64,000 nt of DNA from Reinekea forsetii (GTDB taxonomy: Bacteria; Pseudomonadota; Gammaproteobacteria; Pseudomonadales; Natronospirillaceae): positions 2,131,501 through 2,195,500 of the forward strand of contig NZ_CP011797.1 of NCBI RefSeq assembly GCF_002795845.1. The letters run 5' to 3'. Shown here one piece after another: positions 10,313-20,183 of the stretch. Under the pieces are notes generated by a model. The model made no database searches, was not told where the DNA came from, and saw nothing but the letters and a program-made list of their open reading frames with translations. Numbering within the stretch: the stretch's first letter is position 1; each line of letters begins with the position of its first letter. The translations under genes and the position numbers were made by a program.

Positions 10313-10972
10313 TTATGCCAAAATTTCATTGACGGTTTGATCCGCAGACATCACCGACTGAACAAATAGCGCCATTTTCTGCGCTGACTTGATGCCAGGC
10401 GCCGTTTCGATACCGCCACTGACGTCTACAGCATAGGGTCTTATCTGCTCGATGGCTACAGAGACATTGGTTTCTTTTAGCCCACCCGCCAGCATCAGTT
10501 TGCCGGCCAACTCGTCGGGCACCAGGGACCAGTCAAAGATGTGGCCGGTACCTCCTGGAATGCCAGGTACATAGGCGTCAAGCAGAATCAGGTCCGCGTC
10601 ACGGTGCAGGCTAACGAGCTCTACCACCGCGCCGGCGTCTTTTACCCGTAAGGCTTTGATATAGGGCTTGCCAAACTGCTGACAAAATTCGGGCGACTCA
10701 TAACCGTGAAATTGCAGCATATCGGCCCGTGTTGCGGCAATAACCTCACGCACAAAGCCGGCATCGGGATTCACCATCAGCGCAACACGCCGGGTCAACG
10801 CCGTGGTCAACGCGGCCAGGGGTTCTGCTAGGGCCAACGTGAGCGATCGAGGGCTGGGTGGATAAAACACCAGACCCACCGCGTCGACTCCGAGCTGACA
10901 GGCGGCAATAAGGTCTTCGGGGCGGGTCATGCCGCACATTTTAATACGCGTGCGACGATAATCAGGAGCCAT
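10313..10972 (-). CDS. trpF: Phosphoribosylanthranilate isomerase
   Basis: 219 residues from the chosen ATG at 10972. The frame extends to a TTG at 10990 inside truA, but the ATG gives the typical start just ahead of RIKMCGMTRPEDL and leaves 4 bp after the truA stop. A TIM-barrel enzyme of tryptophan synthesis that isomerises phosphoribosylanthranilate to CdRP. Visible motifs are the catalytic Cys in KMCGMT, LQFHGYESPEFCQQF, the catalytic Asp in LILLDAYVPGIPGGTG, and the phosphate-binding LAGGLKETNV and VDVSGGIETAPGIK. Its separation from other trp genes, next to truA, is the normal pseudomonad pattern. Confidence 0.96.
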   Translation of the reverse strand: MAPDYRRTRIKMCGMTRPEDLIAACQLGVDAVGLVFYPPSPRSLTLALAEPLAALTTALTRRVALMVNPDAGFVREVIAATRADMLQFHGYESPEFCQQFGKPYIKALRVKDAGAVVELVSLHRDADLILLDAYVPGIPGGTGHIFDWSLVPDELAGKLMLAGGLKETNVSVAIEQIRPYAVDVSGGIETAPGIKSAQKMALFVQSVMSADQTVNEILA

Positions 10973-10976
10973 GGCT

Positions 10977-11837
10977 TTATACCGGATCAAAAGGGTTCGT
11001 CATTGTATCAATAATTGGCTGAATAAAGCTCGGACCCGCTGGCCTATTTGGCAGATCGATCAGATCATAGCGCGCACGGACAAAATACAGCCCGGTTCCC
11101 TTCGCCGTGACACCGCCGAGGCGACGCTCCCGACCCTCCAACACCTGGCGGGCCCAATCGATCTCTTGCTGCTCCCGACCGATGGCCAGTAGGACCCCGA
11201 CCAGATTACGAACCATATGATGCAAAAACCCGTCGGCCCGGACTTGCAGTACCAACAGGTCGCCAAAACGCCGGATGCTCAACTCTTTGAGCGTCTTAAC
11301 CGGAGAATGGGCCTGACATTCGGCGGCCCGAAAGGCACTGAAATCGTGCCGGCCAAGTAATAGATCGGCCGCGGCTTGCATGCGAATCGCGTCAAGTGGG
11401 TTGCGCTCCCAAGTGGCCAGCTCGTGCAGGTGCGCCGAGCGCACCCACTCGTTATGAATAACAAAACGATAGACCCGTTCGGTGGCGGAAAACCGAGCAT
11501 GGAAACGCTCATCGACTGGGCAGACCCACTTGACCCGAATATCCATCGGCAGCTCACTGTTGATGCCCATCAACCAACCGTAGTCGGAACGCTCGCTGGC
11601 GGTATCAAAATGCACCACCTGATTGGTGGCGTGAACGCCGGCGTCGGTTCGACCGGCCACAAAGGTGGCCACCGGTTCGTTAGCCACTCGACTGATGGCC
11701 GCCTGCAAAAAGGCCTGAATAGTGGGGACGCCGGTCTTCTGGACTTGCCAGCCACTGTAATGGGTACCCTTAAACTCGATGCATAGGGCCAGCCGAAACC
11801 GATCGGTGTTGCGGGTAAAGGGAAATATATCGCTCAT
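10977..11837 (-). CDS. truA: tRNA pseudouridine(38-40) synthase
   Basis: 286 residues. Makes pseudouridine at positions 38-40 of the tRNA anticodon arm. The catalytic Asp lies in FVAGRTDAGVHATNQVVHF (near residue 68). The C-terminal half carries the family motifs FHARFSATERVYRFVI, HDFSAFRAAECQAHSPVKTL and the active-site wall FLHHMVRNLVGVLLAIG. Translation overlaps nothing upstream; the fimV terminator precedes it, so a promoter between 11838 and 11873 or readthrough is expected. Confidence 0.97.
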   Translation of the reverse strand: MSDIFPFTRNTDRFRLALCIEFKGTHYSGWQVQKTGVPTIQAFLQAAISRVANEPVATFVAGRTDAGVHATNQVVHFDTASERSDYGWLMGINSELPMDIRVKWVCPVDERFHARFSATERVYRFVIHNEWVRSAHLHELATWERNPLDAIRMQAAADLLLGRHDFSAFRAAECQAHSPVKTLKELSIRRFGDLLVLQVRADGFLHHMVRNLVGVLLAIGREQQEIDWARQVLEGRERRLGGVTAKGTGLYFVRARYDLIDLPNRPAGPSFIQPIIDTMTNPFDPV

Positions 11838-11873
11838 CAGGTGGTCGCTAATCCTAGGTAACGGTTGTGCAAT

Positions 11874-11897
11874 AAAAAAGCCGCTGTTAAGCGGCTT
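11874..11897 (-). terminator. Intrinsic terminator after fimV
   Basis: A 7-bp perfect stem (AAGCCGC with GCGGCTT, 6-nt loop), followed on the minus strand by a T-run. It lies about 30 bp beyond the fimV stop, between fimV and truA. Confidence 0.85.
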
Positions 11898-11926
11898 CGA
11901 TTCAGGCTGCAGGGCTTACTGGGGCT

Positions 11927-14479
11927 TTATAGTTGTCCGAGCAAGGCTTCGGCTTGGGCCTTTTGAGACTCGTTGCCTTCGGCGGCAACCTCCTCCAAAA
12001 TATCCCGAGCGCCGTCCTTATCGTCCATTTCTATATAGGCTCGAGCTAAATCCAGCTTGGTGCTGGCTTCATCACTGCCGGACAGAAAGTCGAACTCATC
12101 TTCGTCTAATTCAGCTTCAATATCGAAGGGATCGGCCGGCGCGGATAAGGTCTCTGGCTCAGCAATATCGGCCGCGGGGGCGGACGCCAATTCAATTTCA
12201 TCATCGCTCAGCTCAGCTAAGATCTGATCGTCGATCGCGCTGTTCAGCGCCGATTCGGTGTCCAGATCGTCCAGGTCGGCAAACGGATCGTCATCGGCTG
12301 ACAGTGGATCGGTCAGTTCCAGCTCCGTATCGCTGATTAGCGTGGCTGATTGTTCGTCTTCTTCCGAGGAGAAATCCAGAACCGGCACATCGTCGTCTGC
12401 CGTAAGGTCGAGCTCAGCAACGGGCAGAGCCTCGTCCAGATCCCCTAGGTCGAGACTGAAATCCAAGTCATTGGCGAATTCATCGGTCTCTGAGACTGCG
12501 TAGTCATCCAGTGCCGAGCCAATGAGCTCGTCGTCCGCTTCTGCCGTCGCGGCTTCATCGCCTGCGCTGTAGTCAATTGCGTTATAGCTTTCAGCCTCTG
12601 CGGGCTGGGCATCGAGTTCGTCAAAGTTCAGCTGAACCTCACCCGAGGCGGTCGGCAGCGGGGCTTCGGCGGTGTCCAAATCGACTTCGTCGGCATCCGA
12701 CTCAACACTCTGACCCGCTACCCCGATCAACATTCTAGCGCGCCATTGTGCGGCCTGCTGCAGTTGTTCACTCGACAAGGAGAGTCGATCAGCCAGCTTG
12801 GCAAAGGATCGGGTATCGCCTTTCTCGGCATGCACTTCGAGCAGTTTCATACCGATGTCGGTACGCTCAGGATACTCCGCATAGACTTCCTTGAGCTTCT
12901 CTTCGGCCTGGTCATATTTTTGATAAGCCATATACATTTCGGCTTCGACCACGGCATCGAGGGTTTCAGGTTCGTCCTGGGCTGTGGCCTCAAATTCCGC
13001 CTCATCTTCAGCTAGCAGGCCCTCTTCGAAGTCGGCGTTGAAGTCATGGAATTCATCGCTCTCCGCAACCGCTTGCCTTAACTCGCTGGGCGCCTCATCG
13101 TCGTCATCTTGCTTGCTGCGAAACAAGAAAGGCAAGACCAGCAGGGTTACCACGGCAAGCGCCGCAATGCCCATATTGGTTGTACTGGTCGTAACCCAAG
13201 CAAATACCGTACTAATGGCCGCTTTAACCTTATCCAAGATGCTGTCGAGCGTCAGGGCGGTGGTGTCTGCAGGTACAGCGGGCGCAACCACCGCCGGCTC
13301 TGCATCGGGCACAACCGCTTGCGCGGCCTCGGTCTGCGCCAAACTTTGCTGCACTTCGGCTAGGCCAGCGTTTTGAATATCGAGCATGCGTTCCATAATC
13401 TCGATCTGCTCTTGCAAATCGGCAACCCGAGACTGCAACTCGGTTTTTTCAAGTTCAAATTGATCGTTTAACTCTTCGGCGACGAACAGCTGATTTTGCA
13501 GCCGATCGACTTCGGCCGTCACGTCACCGGCCGCCGTGGTGGTCTCGAGCTCACTGTCGGAGGTTAACTCCAGATAACCATCGGGATTGTTCTCCTCGCC
13601 ACCGACTGGCATTGCGGAGGCGGTATTCTCAGACGCCGATAGTTGCACTTCGGTGTTGTTATTGACCGGGGTCCGCAGTTTCGGTGCGGCGCCGTTGTTC
13701 TGCGCCTGCACCTCATTAATGGCCTCATTCAGGGTGCGCGCGGCAATCTGCTGGCTACTCGGCAAGGTCAAAACACTGCCCGCCTTAACCCGGTTAATAT
13801 TGTTTTTTAAGAAGGCCTTAGGATTTAAGTCCTGTATTGCCAACATAATCTGCTGCGGCGAATAGCCTTCTCCACTGGGGATCTGCAAGGCAATTTCCCA
13901 GAGTGTATCGTTCCGTTTAACGCGATATTCACCCTCAGCAAGGCTGTCATCTCGAGGGCTTACCGGCTTCGATACCGGGGCCTGCTCGCTAACGGTGTCG
14001 CTAATGACCGTCGTCGTCAGTAACTCGGTGGTCGCCGCGTTCGATGAGGGCTCAACCACCAGTGCGCCGACGGCCAGACCCGTATCGAAAACGGGCGGGT
14101 CGAGGAGAATGGTGTACTCTTTTAGTAACCGACCACCTGGCCAGTTTATTTCAACCAGAAAATTCAAAAAGGGTTCGCGAATGGCCTGCTGAGTGGCCAG
14201 GGTCACGACGACCTCACCGGAAGCATTTTCCTTTACGCGGAACTGGATGTTAGATAAGAAAAAACTCCGCTCCACCCCGGCCCGGCGAAAATCGTCATTA
14301 CCCGCGAGCGTCGGCAACACTTCGCCTGCGGTTAAGCCTTGCAGCTGAATCAATTGGATTTCAGCGTCCAAGGGTTCATTCAGATTTGACTTCACCTCAA
14401 TGTCACCAAGACCTAAACCAAAGGCCGAGCCAACAATGGATAGAAGCGTCACGAGCACTGCAGAAGTTTGTTTTTTCAC
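11927..14479 (-). CDS. fimV: FimV-like pilus assembly / polar hub protein
   Basis: 850 residues. An N-terminal signal peptide (about 1-22) precedes LGLGDIEVKSNLNEPLDAEI, the start typical of FimV. A periplasmic domain is followed by a LysM peptidoglycan-binding module (about 182-245, EYRVKRNDTLWEIALQI), a coiled coil (about 315-375), one transmembrane helix (about 433-452), a long strongly acidic Asp/Glu/Ala-rich cytoplasmic region and the conserved C-terminal FimV domain with TPR character (TKLDLARAYIEMDDKDGARD). FimV organises type IV pilus and chemosensory functions at the pole in Pseudomonas. Its place between asd and truA is the conserved context. Confidence 0.95.
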   Translation of the reverse strand: MKKQTSAVLVTLLSIVGSAFGLGLGDIEVKSNLNEPLDAEIQLIQLQGLTAGEVLPTLAGNDDFRRAGVERSFFLSNIQFRVKENASGEVVVTLATQQAIREPFLNFLVEINWPGGRLLKEYTILLDPPVFDTGLAVGALVVEPSSNAATTELLTTTVISDTVSEQAPVSKPVSPRDDSLAEGEYRVKRNDTLWEIALQIPSGEGYSPQQIMLAIQDLNPKAFLKNNINRVKAGSVLTLPSSQQIAARTLNEAINEVQAQNNGAAPKLRTPVNNNTEVQLSASENTASAMPVGGEENNPDGYLELTSDSELETTTAAGDVTAEVDRLQNQLFVAEELNDQFELEKTELQSRVADLQEQIEIMERMLDIQNAGLAEVQQSLAQTEAAQAVVPDAEPAVVAPAVPADTTALTLDSILDKVKAAISTVFAWVTTSTTNMGIAALAVVTLLVLPFLFRSKQDDDDEAPSELRQAVAESDEFHDFNADFEEGLLAEDEAEFEATAQDEPETLDAVVEAEMYMAYQKYDQAEEKLKEVYAEYPERTDIGMKLLEVHAEKGDTRSFAKLADRLSLSSEQLQQAAQWRARMLIGVAGQSVESDADEVDLDTAEAPLPTASGEVQLNFDELDAQPAEAESYNAIDYSAGDEAATAEADDELIGSALDDYAVSETDEFANDLDFSLDLGDLDEALPVAELDLTADDDVPVLDFSSEEDEQSATLISDTELELTDPLSADDDPFADLDDLDTESALNSAIDDQILAELSDDEIELASAPAADIAEPETLSAPADPFDIEAELDEDEFDFLSGSDEASTKLDLARAYIEMDDKDGARDILEEVAAEGNESQKAQAEALLGQL

Positions 14480-14856
14480 GATAATCCTTTTCCCTTTTCT
14501 TCAACTTTGACAATAAACACCGATCTCGAAGCCTATTGAAGAGGAATCTTGCTTTAAATGGGGTAGCGCCTTGCTAAAAGAGCACCAATTCGAACTTGAA
14601 AATCTAATAACCGGTTATTGTAGCCAAAGGTGCAGAAAACACATTCAATAATCCTTATAAGTATTATTTATAAAAGGATTTTTAGCAACAAACGGTGCCA
14701 ATCAGTTCTCTTTTTGTGACGATTATTCGCCAATCGGGCAAAAAAAAGGCGACCGCTATGGGTCGCCTCTATTTACAGGCTTCTGAATTACAACGAAAAA
14801 TCGTCTAGCTGGGCTTTTTTAGCGCAAGCGCCAATAAGCTCGAGTGATTCTCCTTG
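14480..14856. other. Intergenic region between asd and fimV
   Basis: 377 bp without a credible gene. It holds the asd terminator (14740-14767) and AT-rich DNA upstream of fimV. Within the latter, an inverted repeat AATCCTT (14650-14656) faces AAGGATT (14674-14680) with further A/T complementarity inside; it could be a protein-binding site or an mRNA hairpin in the fimV leader. No convincing -35/-10 pair could be assigned. Confidence 0.5.
14740..14767 (-). terminator. Intrinsic terminator after asd
   Basis: GGCGACC at 14748-14754 pairs with GGTCGCC at 14761-14767 (7 bp, 6-nt loop). On the minus strand a run of eight T follows (A-run 14740-14747 on the plus strand). It lies about 90 bp past the asd stop and isolates fimV from the leu/asd unit. 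Confidence 0.85.
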
Positions 14857-15969
14857 TTAAAGGTCGCCTTTTACAATTGCCAGCATACGGCGCAGTGGCT
14901 CGGCGGCGCCCCAAAGCAGTTGATCGCCGACGGTGAAGGCGGAAATATACTCAGGTCCCATCGCCAGTTTGCGAATGCGACCAACCGGAATGGCCAAGGT
15001 ACCGGTTACCGCGGCCGGCGTCATCTGACTCACGGAAGATTCCTTGTCATTGGGCACCAGGCTGACCCATTCATTGGCATTGCCAATCAGCTGCTCGATG
15101 GTCGTTAAGTCAACATCGCGGCGTAGTTTAATGGTCAGCGCCTGGGCATGACAGCGCATCGCACCAATGCGGACACACAGACCGTCGATCGGAATGATGC
15201 GCTCACCCGTGGCCAATATTTTGTTCGCCTCTACCTGAGCCTTCCATTCTTCTTTGGACTGGCCACTGGCCATGGCCTTATCGATCCAAGGGATCAAGCT
15301 GCCTGCCAATGGTACGCCAAACTGCTCGGCTGGGTAGTCGTCGGAACGAATGAAGTCGGCGACCCGACGGTCGAGATCGAGAATGGCACTGGCCGGGTCA
15401 TCAAGCAGAGGTTGAGCGACCGTGCCCATGGCGCGCATCTGACTCATCAATTCGCGCATGTTTTTGGCACCGGCACCGGATGCGGCTTGATAGGTCATAG
15501 GCGAGACCCACTCGATCAGATCCTCGGCGAACAGACCGTGCAGGCCCAGCAACATCAAGCTAACGGTGCAGTTACCGCCGACAAAGGTCTTCAACCCGGT
15601 CTCGATACCACGATCGATCGCGCTGCGGTTAATCGGATCGAGGACGATCAACGCATCGTCCGCCATGCGCAGTGTGGAGGCCGCATCGATCCAGTAGCCC
15701 TGCCAACCGCTTTGGCGCAGCGGGCCATATACTGCCTCGGTATAGTCGCCACCCTGACAAGTCAGGATCGCATCGCACGCGCTCAGCGCCGATAGATCGT
15801 TGGCATCGGCCAATGGACTAGAGCCTTGGCCGACATCCGGACCGGCCTGACCGGCCTGACTGGTGGTGAAAAATACCGCTTCAATGTTGTCAAAGTCGCG
15901 CTCTTCTCGCATCCGCTGCATCAACACCGAACCGACCATACCGCGCCAACCTACAAAGCCTACTTTCAT
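14857..15969 (-). CDS. asd: Aspartate-semialdehyde dehydrogenase
   Basis: 370 residues, of the long gram-negative type. It reduces aspartyl phosphate to aspartate semialdehyde with NADPH, on the route to lysine, methionine, threonine and diaminopimelate. The N-terminal nucleotide-binding start is [18 protein letters not shown]. The nucleophilic Cys lies near residue 134 in [11 protein letters not shown]. The substrate-binding region includes [16 protein letters not shown] and the later [16 protein letters not shown]. It lies 51 bp downstream of leuB; leuCDB-asd is the conserved pseudomonad order. Confidence 0.97.
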   Translation of the reverse strand: MKVGFVGWRGMVGSVLMQRMREERDFDNIEAVFFTTSQAGQAGPDVGQGSSPLADANDLSALSACDAILTCQGGDYTEAVYGPLRQSGWQGYWIDAASTLRMADDALIVLDPINRSAIDRGIETGLKTFVGGNCTVSLMLLGLHGLFAEDLIEWVSPMTYQAASGAGAKNMRELMSQMRAMGTVAQPLLDDPASAILDLDRRVADFIRSDDYPAEQFGVPLAGSLIPWIDKAMASGQSKEEWKAQVEANKILATGERIIPIDGLCVRIGAMRCHAQALTIKLRRDVDLTTIEQLIGNANEWVSLVPNDKESSVSQMTPAAVTGTLAIPVGRIRKLAMGPEYISAFTVGDQLLWGAAEPLRRMLAIVKGDL

Positions 15970-16020
15970 AATCTATTCTCCAATCCCTGTATTGCGTGCA
16001 AATTCTGTTAATTTTTGAAA

Positions 16021-17100
16021 TTAAGCCTGTAATGCGGCCAGTACGGCATCGCCCATCTGGGAGGTCGATACCCGTTCGGTTCCGACACTGTAAATGTCCG
16101 CGGTACGCAAACCCTGATCCAGTACCTGGCCCACAGCCGCCTCAATCGCCAGAGCCGCGGCCTCAGCGCTGAGTGAGTAACGCAACATCATCGCCACGGA
16201 TAAGATAGTCGCCAACGGATTGGCAATGCCCTGCCCAGCAATATCGGGCGCACTGCCATGAATCGGCTCATACATGCCCTTACCATTGGCATCCAAAGAC
16301 GCGGACGGTAACATGCCGATGGAGCCAGTTAACATCGCGGCGCAATCGGACAGTATGTCGCCAAACATATTGCCGGTGACCATGACATCAAACTGCTTGG
16401 GTGCGCGCACCAGTTGCATGGCGGCATTATCAACATACATATGGCTGAGTTCGACGTCCGGATATTCGGCGGACAATTCAATCATCACATCGCGCCAGAG
16501 CACCGTTGCCTCGAGGACATTGGCCTTATCGACCGAACACAGTTTCTTGCCGCGCTTTTGCGCCGCAACAAAGGCCTGACGGCCGATGCGCCGGATCTCG
16601 GTTTCGTTGTAAATGTAGGTATTGAAGCCTTCTCGATCACCCTGGGCATTGATGCGCACGCCACGTGGCTGACCAAAATAGATACCCCCGGTCAGCTCGC
16701 GGACGATCAACAGATCCAAACCCGCCACCAATTCAGGCTTCAATGAGCTGGCATCGGCCAGTTGCGGGTACAGAATGGCTGGGCGAAGGTTGCCAAACAG
16801 ATTCAGCCCGGCACGCAGACCCAACAGCCCTCTTTCTGGCCGCAGCGCCATATCGACCTTGTCCCACTTGGGGCCGCCGACGGCACCCAAGAGCACCGCG
16901 TCACTCTCTTGCGCGAGCGCTAGGGTGGCCGCGGATAAGGGTTCGCCATGGGCATCGATAGCTGAACCGCCGACCAGATCGTGCACACTGACCAAATCGA
17001 GGGCAAAACTGTCGTTGACTGAGGCAAGAATTCGCTCGGCCTGAGCCATGATTTCCGGACCGATGCCATCACCGGGCAGTATCAATATTTGTCGTGACAT
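16021..17100 (-). CDS. leuB: 3-isopropylmalate dehydrogenase
   Basis: 359 residues from ATG 17100. The open frame reaches 17151, but the extra residues run into leuD and only the 17100 start gives the family opening [17 protein letters not shown]. An NAD-dependent decarboxylating dehydrogenase of leucine synthesis. Visible motifs are [14 protein letters not shown] and [14 protein letters not shown] in the substrate site, the catalytic Lys in [15 protein letters not shown], and the metal-binding Asp region [20 protein letters not shown]. The C-terminal NAD motif is [20 protein letters not shown]. Confidence 0.97.
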   Translation of the reverse strand: MSRQILILPGDGIGPEIMAQAERILASVNDSFALDLVSVHDLVGGSAIDAHGEPLSAATLALAQESDAVLLGAVGGPKWDKVDMALRPERGLLGLRAGLNLFGNLRPAILYPQLADASSLKPELVAGLDLLIVRELTGGIYFGQPRGVRINAQGDREGFNTYIYNETEIRRIGRQAFVAAQKRGKKLCSVDKANVLEATVLWRDVMIELSAEYPDVELSHMYVDNAAMQLVRAPKQFDVMVTGNMFGDILSDCAAMLTGSIGMLPSASLDANGKGMYEPIHGSAPDIAGQGIANPLATILSVAMMLRYSLSAEAAALAIEAAVGQVLDQGLRTADIYSVGTERVSTSQMGDAVLAALQA

Positions 17101-17110
17101 GGAGAATACC

Positions 17111-17758
17111 TTATTTAATTTGGCCAAAGACCCAGGGATGCTGTTGCGCATGGGTCAACTCATATTGTTTGATTTTGTCGGCTTCTAACAGCGTAAGACC
17201 TATATCGTCGAGTCCATTTACCAGACAATGCTTTCTAAAATCATTGACCTCAAAAGCCACGCTATTGCCGTCGGCATCGATCACCTGCTGATTGGGCAGA
17301 TCAACGGTCAGAGTAAAGCCGACTTGCGCATCGAGTCGTTTAAACCAACGCTCGATTTGGCCGTCGTCGACAACAATAGGTAGAACGCCATTTTTAAAGC
17401 AGTTGTTATAAAAGATATCGGCAAAGCTGCTGGCAATCACCACGCGAAAGCCATAGTCCTCGAGTGCCCAAGGCGCGTGTTCGCGGCTTGAACCGCAGCC
17501 GAAGTTGGCACGACTCAGGAGGATAGACGCCCCGGCAAAGCGAGCCTGATTGAGCGGAAAGTCGGGATTCAACGGCCGCTGACTGCTGTCTTGGCCCGGC
17601 TGACCTTCGTCCAAATAACGCAGCTGATCAAACAGATTGGGGCCGAAACCACTGCGTTTAATCGACTTAAGGAACTGCTTCGGAATGATCATGTCGGTAT
17701 CAACATTGGATCGATCCATCGGGGCAACCAGCCCAGTTACGGTAGTTAAGGCTTTCAT
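17111..17758 (-). CDS. leuD: 3-isopropylmalate dehydratase small subunit
   Basis: 215 residues, the normal length of the swivelling subunit that pairs with LeuC. Family motifs are [16 protein letters not shown] near the N-terminus and [20 protein letters not shown] near residues 78-97, the substrate-contacting aconitase loop. Its ATG overlaps the leuC stop by 4 bp (ATGA), so the two subunits are translationally coupled; leuB follows after 10 bp. Confidence 0.97.
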   Translation of the reverse strand: MKALTTVTGLVAPMDRSNVDTDMIIPKQFLKSIKRSGFGPNLFDQLRYLDEGQPGQDSSQRPLNPDFPLNQARFAGASILLSRANFGCGSSREHAPWALEDYGFRVVIASSFADIFYNNCFKNGVLPIVVDDGQIERWFKRLDAQVGFTLTVDLPNQQVIDADGNSVAFEVNDFRKHCLVNGLDDIGLTLLEADKIKQYELTHAQQHPWVFGQIK

Positions 17759-19182
17759 GATTGGGCTCCCATTTGGCTGATGTCGACAAAATGACCGGCA
17801 ATAGCCGCGGCCGCGGCCATGGCCGGACTGACCAGATGGGTGCGTCCGCCGAACCCTTGGCGACCTTCAAAGTTGCGATTCGATGTGGAAGCACAGTGTT
17901 CACCCTGGCCCAATTTGTCGGCGTTCATCGCCAGACACATCGAGCACCCCGGCTCACGCCATTCAAAGCCAGCGGCGATAAAGATCTTATCCAACCCCTC
18001 GGCTTCAGCTTGCTGCTTGACCAGGCCACTGCCCGGCACGACTAAGGCCTGTTTTAGGCTGGCCGAGACCTGCTGACCGTTGGCGACTGCCGCCGCGGCG
18101 CGCAAATCTTCGATACGCGAATTGGTGCAAGAACCGATAAAGACGCGGTCGAGCTGAATATCTTGAATCTTTTGGTTGGCCTGCAAGCCCATATAGACCA
18201 GGGCCCGTTCGATTGCGGCGCGTTGTTCAAGGTTGGCGATGGCGGCCGGATCGGGCACTAGAGCACTGACCCCCAAGACCATTTCCGGTGACGTGCCCCA
18301 GGTGACCTGAGGTTCAATATCGGCGGCATCGAGCACCACTTCGCGGTCAAAGACCGCCTCTGGGTCACTGACCAAATGCTGCCAGGCATCGGCCGCCTGA
18401 TCCCACAGAGCGCCCTTGGGCGCAAAGGTTCGCCCCTTAAAGTAATCGATGGTGGTTTGGTCAACCGCCACCATACCGGCGCGCGCGCCTGCTTCGATGG
18501 CCATATTACAGACCGTCATCCGCCCTTCCATGCTCAACGCTTGGATCGCCGGGCCGGCAAATTCGATCGCATGGCCGGTACCACCGGCCGTGCCGATCTG
18601 ACCGATAATATATAACACCAGGTCCTTCGCGGTGACGGTCGAACGGGCAATTCCCTTGACGGTTATGCGCATGTTTTTCATTTTTTGTTGAATCAAGCAC
18701 TGGGTGGCCAATACGTGTTCAACTTCTGAAGTCCCAATACCAAAGGCTAAGGCACCCATGGCGCCGTGCGTAGAGGTATGGGAGTCGCCACAGACGATGG
18801 TCATGCCGGGCAACGTTGCGCCCTGCTCGGGGCCGACAACGTGCACGATGCCCTGATTGATATCATCCATATCGAACTGGCGCACCCCATAATCCTGACA
18901 ATTATCGTCCAGGGTCTGGACCTGGATGCGGGAGATCTCATCGCTGATGCCGGCAATACCCGCCGCACGCTCGGTGCGCGTGGTCGGCACATTGTGATCG
19001 GGGGTCGCGATATTGGTATCGAGACGCCACGGTTTACGACCGGCTAAGCGCAGACCTTCGAATGCCTGGGGTGAGGTCACCTCGTGCAACAACTGGCGGT
19101 CGATATAGATCAGCGCGGTGCCGTCTGCGCGACTGGAAACCACATGGGAGTGCCATAATTTGTCATATAGGGTCTGTGCCAT
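17755..19182 (-). CDS. leuC: 3-isopropylmalate dehydratase large subunit
   Basis: 475 residues from ATG 19182. The open frame extends to 19233, but the ATG gives the family start [15 protein letters not shown] and has a purine-rich AGGCAGG upstream. An aconitase-type enzyme isomerising isopropylmalate. The three [4Fe-4S] Cys are in GSCTNSR (near 349) and GCSMCLAMN (near 410). Also visible is [20 protein letters not shown]. First gene of leuCDB; a promoter is proposed at 19232-19259, facing the divergent LysR gene. Confidence 0.97.
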   Translation of the reverse strand: MAQTLYDKLWHSHVVSSRADGTALIYIDRQLLHEVTSPQAFEGLRLAGRKPWRLDTNIATPDHNVPTTRTERAAGIAGISDEISRIQVQTLDDNCQDYGVRQFDMDDINQGIVHVVGPEQGATLPGMTIVCGDSHTSTHGAMGALAFGIGTSEVEHVLATQCLIQQKMKNMRITVKGIARSTVTAKDLVLYIIGQIGTAGGTGHAIEFAGPAIQALSMEGRMTVCNMAIEAGARAGMVAVDQTTIDYFKGRTFAPKGALWDQAADAWQHLVSDPEAVFDREVVLDAADIEPQVTWGTSPEMVLGVSALVPDPAAIANLEQRAAIERALVYMGLQANQKIQDIQLDRVFIGSCTNSRIEDLRAAAAVANGQQVSASLKQALVVPGSGLVKQQAEAEGLDKIFIAAGFEWREPGCSMCLAMNADKLGQGEHCASTSNRNFEGRQGFGGRTHLVSPAMAAAAAIAGHFVDISQMGAQS

Positions 19183-19231
19183 AAAGGACCTGCCTGAGTT
19201 GGGTTTAGCGACTATTTTGAGTGATCTGGAC

Positions 19232-19259
19232 ATTGTAAATAGACATTTAGATAATACAA
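19232..19259 (-). promoter_or_regulatory. Proposed leuC promoter
   Basis: Read on the minus strand, TTGTAT (19254-19259) is a -35-like hexamer and TACAAT (19232-19237) a -10 with five of six consensus bases, 16 bp apart. This would give a leader of about 40 nt before the leuC ATG. The same bases form an inverted repeat (TTGTA facing TACAA), a plausible contact for the divergent LysR regulator. Assigned by eye. Confidence 0.45.
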
Positions 19260-19273
19260 ATTTATTATTTTTA

Positions 19274-19295
19274 TATAATCCATTCCAAATAGGAA
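19274..19295 (+). promoter_or_regulatory. Proposed -10 box and ribosome binding site of the LysR gene
   Basis: A perfect TATAAT at 19274-19279 is followed by AGGAA at 19291-19295. The AGGAA sits 6 bp before the codon ATC at 19302, exactly where a start codon is expected. The -35 is weak. This spacing is the main support for placing the LysR start at 19302. Confidence 0.5.
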
Positions 19296-19301
19296 TACTT
19301 T

Positions 19302-20183
19302 ATCGATATCCCCAGCTTAGAAGCTTTTCTGGCCGTTGCCGAACTCGGCTCATTTAGCCGCGCCGGCGAGCGCCTGTTTCTGACTCAGCCGGCCATCTCC
19401 AAACGCATCGCAAATTTGGAGAGCCAACTGGCGTGTCCGTTGTTTGATCGCATCGGGCGCGACGTCTACCTCACCGAGGCCGGAGAACTATTGCGCCTGC
19501 GCGCGCGCGCCGTCATCGACGAATTACGAGACATTCAAACCTCGGTAAGCCAACTCAATAATCGCGACATCCGCCAGCTGAGCATGGCCAGCAGTCACCA
19601 TATAGGTTTGCACTATCTAGGGCCATTGCTCAAGGCCTTTGTCGATCAAAACCCGTTGGCTCAGCTGGACTTGCGCTTTATGGAATCTGAGCTGGCCATC
19701 GCCAGCCTGTTGAAGCGGGAGGTCGAATTGGTTTTTACCACCATTCCCAGCCCGCTCAACAATTTACTCGATGCCCAGGTGATTTGGCGCGACCAGCTAA
19801 AGTTTGTCGTCGCCCCTGACCACCCGTTAGCGCGTCGCCAAGGCACGGTGCGCCTCAATGAGCTGACCCAGACCACGGCCATTTTGCCGGACCCACAGAC
19901 CACCACCTATCAAATTATCGAACAAACCTTTCAGCGTCACCATATTCCCCTCAAGCGGGTACTGAACGTCAACTATCTAGAAACCATCCGCGCCCTGGTC
20001 GCCAATGGCCTGGGTTGGAGCCTATTGCCGGCGACTATGATTGATGACAGCCTGGCGATCTTAAGCGTCGACAAGGTTGAATTGACGCGCAACCTGGGCA
20101 TTATTTGGCACCGCCAACGCACCATCAGTCGCGCTGCGGAAGTCTTTATGACCTTGCTGGCACAAGCCACCGCAGCGCGCTAA
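19302..20183 (+). CDS. LysR-family transcriptional regulator, apparent AUC start codon
   Basis: 293 residues if translation starts at ATC 19302. The deduced N-terminus, Met-DIPSLEAFLAVAELGSF then SRAGERLFLTQPAISKRI, is a complete LysR winged-helix DNA-binding domain, followed by a periplasmic-binding-like effector domain (about 90-290). No ATG, GTG or TTG occurs in frame between the upstream TAG (19290) and the end of the helix-turn-helix; the first TTG (19416) would cut it off. ATC at 19302 aligns with the Met of LysR proteins and has AGGAA 6 bp upstream. The gene diverges from leuC, as a LysR gene does in Pseudomonas, so leucine-pathway control is an inference. Confidence 0.85.
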   Translation: MDIPSLEAFLAVAELGSFSRAGERLFLTQPAISKRIANLESQLACPLFDRIGRDVYLTEAGELLRLRARAVIDELRDIQTSVSQLNNRDIRQLSMASSHHIGLHYLGPLLKAFVDQNPLAQLDLRFMESELAIASLLKREVELVFTTIPSPLNNLLDAQVIWRDQLKFVVAPDHPLARRQGTVRLNELTQTTAILPDPQTTTYQIIEQTFQRHHIPLKRVLNVNYLETIRALVANGLGWSLLPATMIDDSLAILSVDKVELTRNLGIIWHRQRTISRAAEVFMTLLAQATAAR

